Source: Bifidobacterium scardovii JCM 12489 = DSM 13734 (lineage in GTDB: Bacteria > Actinomycetota > Actinomycetes > Actinomycetales > Bifidobacteriaceae). Taken from it: a DNA stretch of 64,000 nt. The DNA lies in NCBI RefSeq assembly GCF_001042635.1, contig NZ_AP012331.1, positions 1,488,001 through 1,552,000 on the forward strand, in the 5' to 3' direction. Made by a program: the position numbers and the translations under genes. Positions 59,454 through 64,000 of this stretch are shown one piece after another (position 1 is the first letter of the stretch; every line of letters starts with the position of its first letter). The notes beneath the pieces were generated by a model. The model made no database searches and had not been told where the DNA came from. It saw nothing but the letters and a program-made list of their open reading frames with translations.

Positions 59454-60079
59454 AGCCGCACGCCGAGGGCGGCGAGGGACTCGCGCGCCTGCAGCGCGTT
59501 CTCGAAGAGCACGCCGTGGATGCCGACCTCGTCGGCGCCCACCACGTTCCTGGCCGTATCGTCGAAGAACACGCACCGGCCGGTGTCCAGGCCGAAGCGG
59601 CTGAGCGCCAGCTCGTAGATGTCGGCGTTCGGCTTGTGCATCTTCTCCACGCCGGAGACGACGGTGCCCTGCAGCAGCTCCTCGAGGCGCGGGTACTTCT
59701 CGAACGCGATGTGGAAGGTCTCATGCGACCAGTTGGTCAGCCCCCACGCGCCGTAGCCGTTGGCCCGCAGGTCGGCGAGCAGCTCGACCATGCCGGGCAG
59801 AATGCGGGGCAGGGCGTCGCCGTAGTGGCCGATGTAGTAGCGGAAGACGCCGGCGATCCCGTCGCCCTGCTCGCGCACCACGTCGGGATAGATGGCGTCG
59901 AAGTCCTCGCCGGCGTCCATGCGGTCCTCGTAGCGGAAGAAGCCGTGCGGGTCGTCGTCGGCGCAGATCGCGTCCACCAGGTCCTGATCGAAATGCCCTT
60001 CGAGGCAGGCGCGGGTCTGCCAGTCCAGCAGCACGCCGCAGAAGTCGAAAATCACGTCGGTGATGGGGGCGTTGGTCAT
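59450..60079 (-). CDS. HAD-superfamily hydrolase (YihX/IA-v3 type)
   Basis: A 209-residue HAD IA hydrolase, possibly a haloacid-dehalogenase-like phosphatase or phosphoglucomutase-like enzyme. Motif I is IFDFCGVLLDW, with nucleophile D12 and the usual second Asp replaced by Cys14. Motif II is LTNWS, motif III is HKPNADIYELAL and motif IV FFDDTARNV. AGGAG precedes the ATG at 60079. The stop lies within the stop region of the ABC exporter on the opposite strand, so the two are tightly convergent. Confidence 0.88.
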   Translation of the reverse strand: MTNAPITDVIFDFCGVLLDWQTRACLEGHFDQDLVDAICADDDPHGFFRYEDRMDAGEDFDAIYPDVVREQGDGIAGVFRYYIGHYGDALPRILPGMVELLADLRANGYGAWGLTNWSHETFHIAFEKYPRLEELLQGTVVSGVEKMHKPNADIYELALSRFGLDTGRCVFFDDTARNVVGADEVGIHGVLFENALQARESLAALGVRL

Positions 60080-60151
60080 GATGCTCCTCAAATCAGCTGG
60101 TCGAACAATGCCGTTGCCCAGTGTAACGCGCCGGCCGCTCGGGCGCGGCGC

Positions 60152-62014
60152 TCACGACAGCAGGCGCCGGACCGCCTCGGGGATCGCGTCGATCACGTCG
60201 GAGGCGATGATCGGATGGCCGAGCGTGCCCATCGGCTTGCGCGCGGCGGTGCCGTAGATCACCGGCGGGTTGAAGCCGCGCTGGTCGGAGGCGGAGGCGA
60301 TGGCCGCCGCGTACCCGTGCAGGTAGGCGCCGGCGGCGACGGCGTCCATCACCGGCTCATCCTCGTCCTGCTGGGCGATCAGGGCGCCGATCATGCCGGC
60401 GAGCACGTCGCCGGCACCGGCGGTGCCCAGCCATGCGGGCGCGCGGCCGACGACCAGCATCCGGGGTTCGGCGTCGTCGGGGCCGGACTCGTCGAATTCG
60501 ATGTCGGCGGCCTCTTCGCCGTCCAGCGTTCCGGCGGTGCTCGGGCGCACCGCGGAGGCCGGGGCCTCGGCGTCATCCGCGTCGTTCGCCTCGCCGACCA
60601 CGATGGTGATCGCGCCCTTGAGCAGCACGGTCGCGCCGGTCAGCTCGTGCGCGCGCAGCGCCCAGTGCAGGGGCTCGAGCTGCACGGCCTCCGCGTCGAC
60701 GTCCTCGCCGCGATCGGACAGCAGCGCGGCCAATTCGCCGGCGTGCGGGGTGATCACCACCTGCGGCGGCACCTCGTCGGGCAGCAGGTCGAGCGCGCCG
60801 GCGTCCACGACCACCGGCGGCATGTCGTAGGCGAGATCGTCGTCGTCATCGTCGGAGATGGCATAGTGCGACAGCAGCTTCGCGATGGTCTGGCGCTGCG
60901 CGTCGCGCTGATCCTCATCGGCCTCCGCCGACGGCACGCCGGAACCGACGACCCACGCCTGGACGTGCCCCTTGCCGAGCACGGCCTCCGGGGTGACGTC
61001 GAGCACCATGGCGCGTGCGCGTTCCGGGCCCATGTACCGGATCATGCCGACGTTCGTGCGCGCGGCGGCCCTGGTCGAGAGCACGGCGGCGCCCGGGTAG
61101 CTGGCGGATCCGGTGATCAGCCCGGTCACGCCGCGGGAGTACTTCGCGTCGGCGAGCCGCGGCAGCCTGATCGCCTCGGTGGCGGTGTCGCCGGACACGG
61201 ATTCGATCACGGGGCGGTGCCCGGCCAGGTCGAAGCCGAAGTCGACGAGCGTCACGCGGCCGCAGGCGTAGGCGGCCGGAGGCAGCATGGCGCACGGCTT
61301 CATCGCGCCGAACATCACGGTCACGTCGGCCGGAATGTACGGGCCGGTGATCGCGCCGTCGTCCACGCCGACGCCGGAGGGCGTGTCCACCGCCACGACC
61401 AGGGGGAATTCGCCGGCGGTCTCGCCGTAGGGCAGCGCGGTGCGGTCGGGGATGCCGCCGGTCACGCCGAGCGAGGCGGCCAGCGTGCCGGCGATGCCGC
61501 GCAGCTCGCCGGTCAGCCCGATGCCGGTCATCGCGTCGATGATCACATGGCAGTGCTGCGCCAGCTCGACGGCCGCGCGCAGCCGTTCGCCGGCCTCGCC
61601 GGCGCCGAACCCCGCGGCGCAGCCGGGAACCTCGGAGGCCGGGTCGAGCACCAGCACCTTGCCCCCGGCGCGCACGAACGCGGCGAACGCCTCGCGGTGC
61701 AGGGAGCGGCCGACCACCACGGCGGTCACGGCGGCGCCGTTCTCCGCCAGCGCGGCCGCGGCGTACAGCCCGTCGCCGCCGTTGTCGCCGGCGCCGGCCA
61801 GCAGCGCGATGCGCGCATCCGCGAGCGCCACCCCCTCCTCGTCGATGAGTCCGGCGGTCACATGGGCCGTGACGTTCGCCGCCATGCGCATCAGCGGCAC
61901 GCCGCCGTCCAGCAGGGGTCGTTCCATCGCGCGCACGTCCGCCCCGCGGTACGCCGCGTGGCGCAGCGTGTGCAGTCTGCCCTCGTCAGTGTGATCGGCC
62001 ATGATCTCGGTCAT
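60152..62014 (-). CDS. nnr: Bifunctional NAD(P)HX epimerase / ADP-dependent dehydratase
   Basis: A 620-residue metabolite-repair enzyme of the YjeF family. The N-terminal half (about 1-260) is the epimerase with GAGDNGGDG (74-82); the C-terminal half is the ADP-dependent dehydratase with GTAGAGDVLAGMIGAL near the end. Together they convert hydrated NADH and NADPH back to active cofactors. The linker and C-terminal half carry acidic insertions (DDDDDD at about residue 390 and around 510-530). The ATG at 62014 follows AAGGGGG. Confidence 0.93.
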   Translation of the reverse strand: MTEIMADHTDEGRLHTLRHAAYRGADVRAMERPLLDGGVPLMRMAANVTAHVTAGLIDEEGVALADARIALLAGAGDNGGDGLYAAAALAENGAAVTAVVVGRSLHREAFAAFVRAGGKVLVLDPASEVPGCAAGFGAGEAGERLRAAVELAQHCHVIIDAMTGIGLTGELRGIAGTLAASLGVTGGIPDRTALPYGETAGEFPLVVAVDTPSGVGVDDGAITGPYIPADVTVMFGAMKPCAMLPPAAYACGRVTLVDFGFDLAGHRPVIESVSGDTATEAIRLPRLADAKYSRGVTGLITGSASYPGAAVLSTRAAARTNVGMIRYMGPERARAMVLDVTPEAVLGKGHVQAWVVGSGVPSAEADEDQRDAQRQTIAKLLSHYAISDDDDDDLAYDMPPVVVDAGALDLLPDEVPPQVVITPHAGELAALLSDRGEDVDAEAVQLEPLHWALRAHELTGATVLLKGAITIVVGEANDADDAEAPASAVRPSTAGTLDGEEAADIEFDESGPDDAEPRMLVVGRAPAWLGTAGAGDVLAGMIGALIAQQDEDEPVMDAVAAGAYLHGYAAAIASASDQRGFNPPVIYGTAARKPMGTLGHPIIASDVIDAIPEAVRRLLS

Positions 62015-62134
62015 GATGCAAACCCCCTTGTATTCGGTACCAGCTCTTACTCTACCCTGATCGGGCGGCGTCGCGGTGCCGGACAAGGCGTGTCATGGGT
62101 GGTTTTTCGTCCGGATCAGCGAGACAATGGGGCA

Positions 62135-62737
62135 ATGAGCAATGTTCTTGTCATCACCAGCAATCCCGAACCGTCCAGCATGACCAACGCCACGGGCGAG
62201 GCCTTCGCCGAGGGCGCCGGCGCGCAGGGCGCGCGCACCGAACTGATCGACCTGTACGGGATCGGGTTCGATCCCGTGTACACGGCCGCCGACCGGGCGC
62301 ACTACCTGGGCCGTGGGCCGATGCCCGAGGACGTGGCGGCGCTGCAGGCCCGCCTCGCCGAGGCCGACGTGATCGCGATCGTGTTCCCGGTCTACTGGTA
62401 CACGATGCCGGCCATGGTCAAGGGCCTGTTCGACCGGGTGATCTGCCGCGATTTCGCCTACCACGCCGACGGGCGCCCGGGCGCGCTGGCGGGCAAGACC
62501 GTCCGCGTGATCCTGCTGACCGGCGGGTCCCGGGAATGGTACGAGTCCGACGGCATCGGCGAGGCGCTCGACAACCAGATCCGCCGCCAGACCTTCGCCA
62601 AATACTGCGGCGTGACGGATGCCAAACTCGTCTACGTGGACAACCTGGCCATGGGCGACGACGATCCGGCCAAGCGACGTGCCGCGGCGGCGCAGCTCGA
62701 TGGCATTCGGGAGCTCGGCGCCTCGCTCGTCCGATAA
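62135..62737 (+). CDS. Flavodoxin-fold NAD(P)H oxidoreductase
   Basis: A 200-residue flavodoxin-like protein of the MdaB/KefF/YwrO class. FMN phosphate contacts come from TSNPEPSSMTNA, and YWYTMPAMVKGLFDRV plus LTGGS form the isoalloxazine pocket. It would reduce quinones or similar acceptors with NAD(P)H and FMN. The ATG at 62135 is preceded by a weak ATGGGGC purine stretch. The palindromic element begins 40 bases after the stop. Confidence 0.88.
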   Translation: MSNVLVITSNPEPSSMTNATGEAFAEGAGAQGARTELIDLYGIGFDPVYTAADRAHYLGRGPMPEDVAALQARLAEADVIAIVFPVYWYTMPAMVKGLFDRVICRDFAYHADGRPGALAGKTVRVILLTGGSREWYESDGIGEALDNQIRRQTFAKYCGVTDAKLVYVDNLAMGDDDPAKRRAAAAQLDGIRELGASLVR

Positions 62738-62777
62738 CACCCGGCGGCCCGGCCGACCGCGTTTGGTCAAGGGAATG

Positions 62778-62885
62778 CGAGTTGCCGGTGCGCGGGTTGC
62801 CGGACGGAGCCGTTTGGAACGTTCCAAGCCCCGAATATCGGGCGGGGCAACCGGTTTCTATACTTTCCCGCGCACCGACAACTCG
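62778..62885. repeat. 108-bp palindromic element, copy 2 (MITE-like)
   Basis: Terminal inverted repeats CGAGTTGCCGGTGCGCGGG (62778-62796) and CCCGCGCACCGACAACTCG (62867-62885) have one mismatch. The centre contains GGAACGTTCCAA (62816-62827), shared with copy 1 at 35517-35628. No ORF is inside. Confidence 0.8.
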
Positions 62886-63253
62886 ACACAGCCGCGCAAC
62901 CGTACGCGGGGAAGCGGCCTATCACGCGCTTTTCGGGCGGTTCCACACTGTTATAGGAGCGACAGTAACAGTTGCAAAACTGTTATACAACCAACTGATA
63001 CAGTGCTGGAAACCCTTGCCGTTGCTGGCATACGGTCCGCTTCGGGCTCCGGTGGGGCTGTAAGCCAGCAGGGGCGTGGTGGATGCGCGGAACACGAGGG
63101 CGGAGAGAATTCTTAACGCCAAGGCCAACGGCCATCACGGTGGACGGCATTGCGTGGGGAGCGTTGCGCAGGCACCGTGGCCGGCGGTTATGTTCCGGGC
63201 GTAATCGGCCCGCACGCGCCGTATCCTCCGGAATCCGCGTAGACTGGGCCTTC
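62886..63253. other. Intergenic region with ACTGTTAT repeats
   Basis: ACTGTTAT occurs at 62947-62954 and 62979-62986, with complementary TAACAGT (62966-62972) and GATACAGTG (62998-63006) between and after. These allow nested stems. The rest of the stretch has no recognised gene. The last bases hold the promoter of the next gene. Confidence 0.5.
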
Positions 63254-63254
63254 A
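63240..63254 (+). promoter_or_regulatory. Near-leaderless promoter of the HMCES gene
   Basis: TAGACT (63240-63245) is a plausible -10 box ending 8 bases before the ATG at 63254. No Shine-Dalgarno sequence is present. Transcription would begin at or next to the start codon. The -35 is not clear. Confidence 0.45.
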
Positions 63255-63943
63255 TGTGCAGACGTTTTGCCATGGACCTCGACTGGGACGCCATCGCGCG
63301 ACAGTTCGCCGTGGACGATGACGACGTCTCCGACCGGCTGCCGCCGGCCTCGTACGCCGTCGCGCCGACGCAGACCATAGGCATCGTCGCCCAGGGCCGC
63401 GACGGGCGCAGGCATCTCAACGGCGCCCACTGGTCGCTGATTCCCCGCTGGTCAGCCAGCAAAACCCTGTCGTACCCGACCTACAACGCCCGCATGGAGT
63501 CTGCGCAGCACAAGCCCACCTTCGCCGAATCGGTCCAGTCGATGAGGGCCGTCATCCCGGCGAGCGGATACTACGAGTGGAAGGGCCGCCGCCCGTTCTA
63601 CTTCCACGCGGAGCATGACGCTCCGCTGCTCATGGCCGGACTGTATTCGTGGTGGCGCCCCAACGCCTCGGCGCCCTGGCTGCTCACCGCCACGATCCTG
63701 ACCTGCCCGGCCGCGGAGGAGTTCGCACGAATCCATGACCGGATGCCGATGCTGGTGCCCGCCGACATGACTGGCGAATGGCTCGACCGGTCCATCGACG
63801 GGGCGCGGCTGCTGCGCCCGGTATGCGAGGCTGGCGCGGAACTGTCGCGCGCCCTGCGCTTCCACGAGGTCGCCCCGCTGTCCGGAGACGGCAGAAGGCT
63901 CATCGCCCCGCTGGATCACAGCGAGCCGATGAGCCTCTTCTGA
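63254..63943 (+). CDS. SRAP-domain abasic-site processing protein (HMCES/YedK)
   Basis: A 229-residue protein that crosslinks abasic sites in single-stranded DNA through its N-terminal cysteine, protecting replication. The conserved residues are C2 (exposed after Met removal), N78 (NAR), E108 (YYEW) and H161 (HDRMPM). The spacing resembles E. coli YedK. An upstream in-frame extension would block C2, so the ATG at 63254 is required. No clear ribosome site precedes it. Other genes of a DNA-repair operon are not visible before the window ends. Confidence 0.92.
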   Translation: MCRRFAMDLDWDAIARQFAVDDDDVSDRLPPASYAVAPTQTIGIVAQGRDGRRHLNGAHWSLIPRWSASKTLSYPTYNARMESAQHKPTFAESVQSMRAVIPASGYYEWKGRRPFYFHAEHDAPLLMAGLYSWWRPNASAPWLLTATILTCPAAEEFARIHDRMPMLVPADMTGEWLDRSIDGARLLRPVCEAGAELSRALRFHEVAPLSGDGRRLIAPLDHSEPMSLF

Positions 63944-64000
63944 CCCAGCTGACCCTGCCGCCGGACGGACGGTCCGCCGGGCCTATCCATCCGGCAGGAG

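Noticed and set aside
57440..62737. A very long plus-strand ORF (1765 codons) across the ABC exporter, HAD and Nnr genes
   Set aside because: It runs out of frame through recognised genes on both strands, has Arg/Ala/Gly/His-rich composition typical of shadow frames in GC-rich DNA, and only its last 200 residues are real (the flavodoxin-fold reductase).

Overview
The window is a high-GC actinobacterial chromosome segment. The rRNA genes and the gene complement point to a Bifidobacterium: a 16S-23S-5S operon with no tRNA in the spacer, a full pyrBICF/pyrKDE cluster, an actinobacterial-type glycogen synthase, and many ABC transporters. I cannot name the species from sequence reading alone. No CRISPR array, tRNA gene, prophage or replication origin was recognised.

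Layout. 1-6000: 3' end of glycogen synthase, an orphan ABC ATPase, a zinc alcohol dehydrogenase, a HAD phosphatase, a stand-alone RelA/SpoT-type alarmone synthetase with a small downstream partner, and a nitrilase-family amidohydrolase. 6000-10300: a more AT-rich accessory stretch with a SWIM zinc-finger protein and its adjacent paralogue, a frameshifted ADP-ribosylglycohydrolase, and the wreck of an ISL3-family transposase. 10500-13000: RarD-type permease, macro-domain protein and metallophosphoesterase, all on the minus strand. 13300-19045: the rRNA operon with promoter, boxA-like sites, 23S processing stem and terminator. 19500-25400: trmI, a SixA-like phosphatase, metE-metF (methionine synthesis) and a small membrane protein. 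25460-31860: a sugar-transport divergon, with a ROK regulator and single-domain ABC ATPase on one side and a binding protein, double ATPase and permease on the other. 32300-35420: glnE. 35770-42450: de novo pyrimidine genes pyrB-pyrI-pyrC-pyrF-pyrK-pyrD-pyrE. 42500-49200: ABC-F protein, an ImmA/IrrE peptidase plus DUF4411 PIN-like pair (putative toxin-antitoxin), a membrane-anchored PASTA-like protein, and two decayed genes. 49300-54100: LysR regulator, aminotransferase and a polar amino-acid ABC transporter. 54400-60100: VanZ-RDD membrane protein, a heterodimeric ABC exporter with one degenerate ATP site, and a HAD hydrolase. 60150-63943: NAD(P)HX repair enzyme, flavodoxin-fold reductase and an HMCES/YedK abasic-site protein.

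Two families of non-coding repeats run through the intergenic spaces. One is a two-hairpin REP-like unit of about 46-50 bp in at least eight full or partial places, sometimes nested or head-to-head. The other is a roughly 110-bp element with 19-20 bp terminal inverted repeats, present upstream of pyrB and again near 62.8 kb.

All coordinates and motifs were read by eye. Functional calls rest on family motifs, without database searches.
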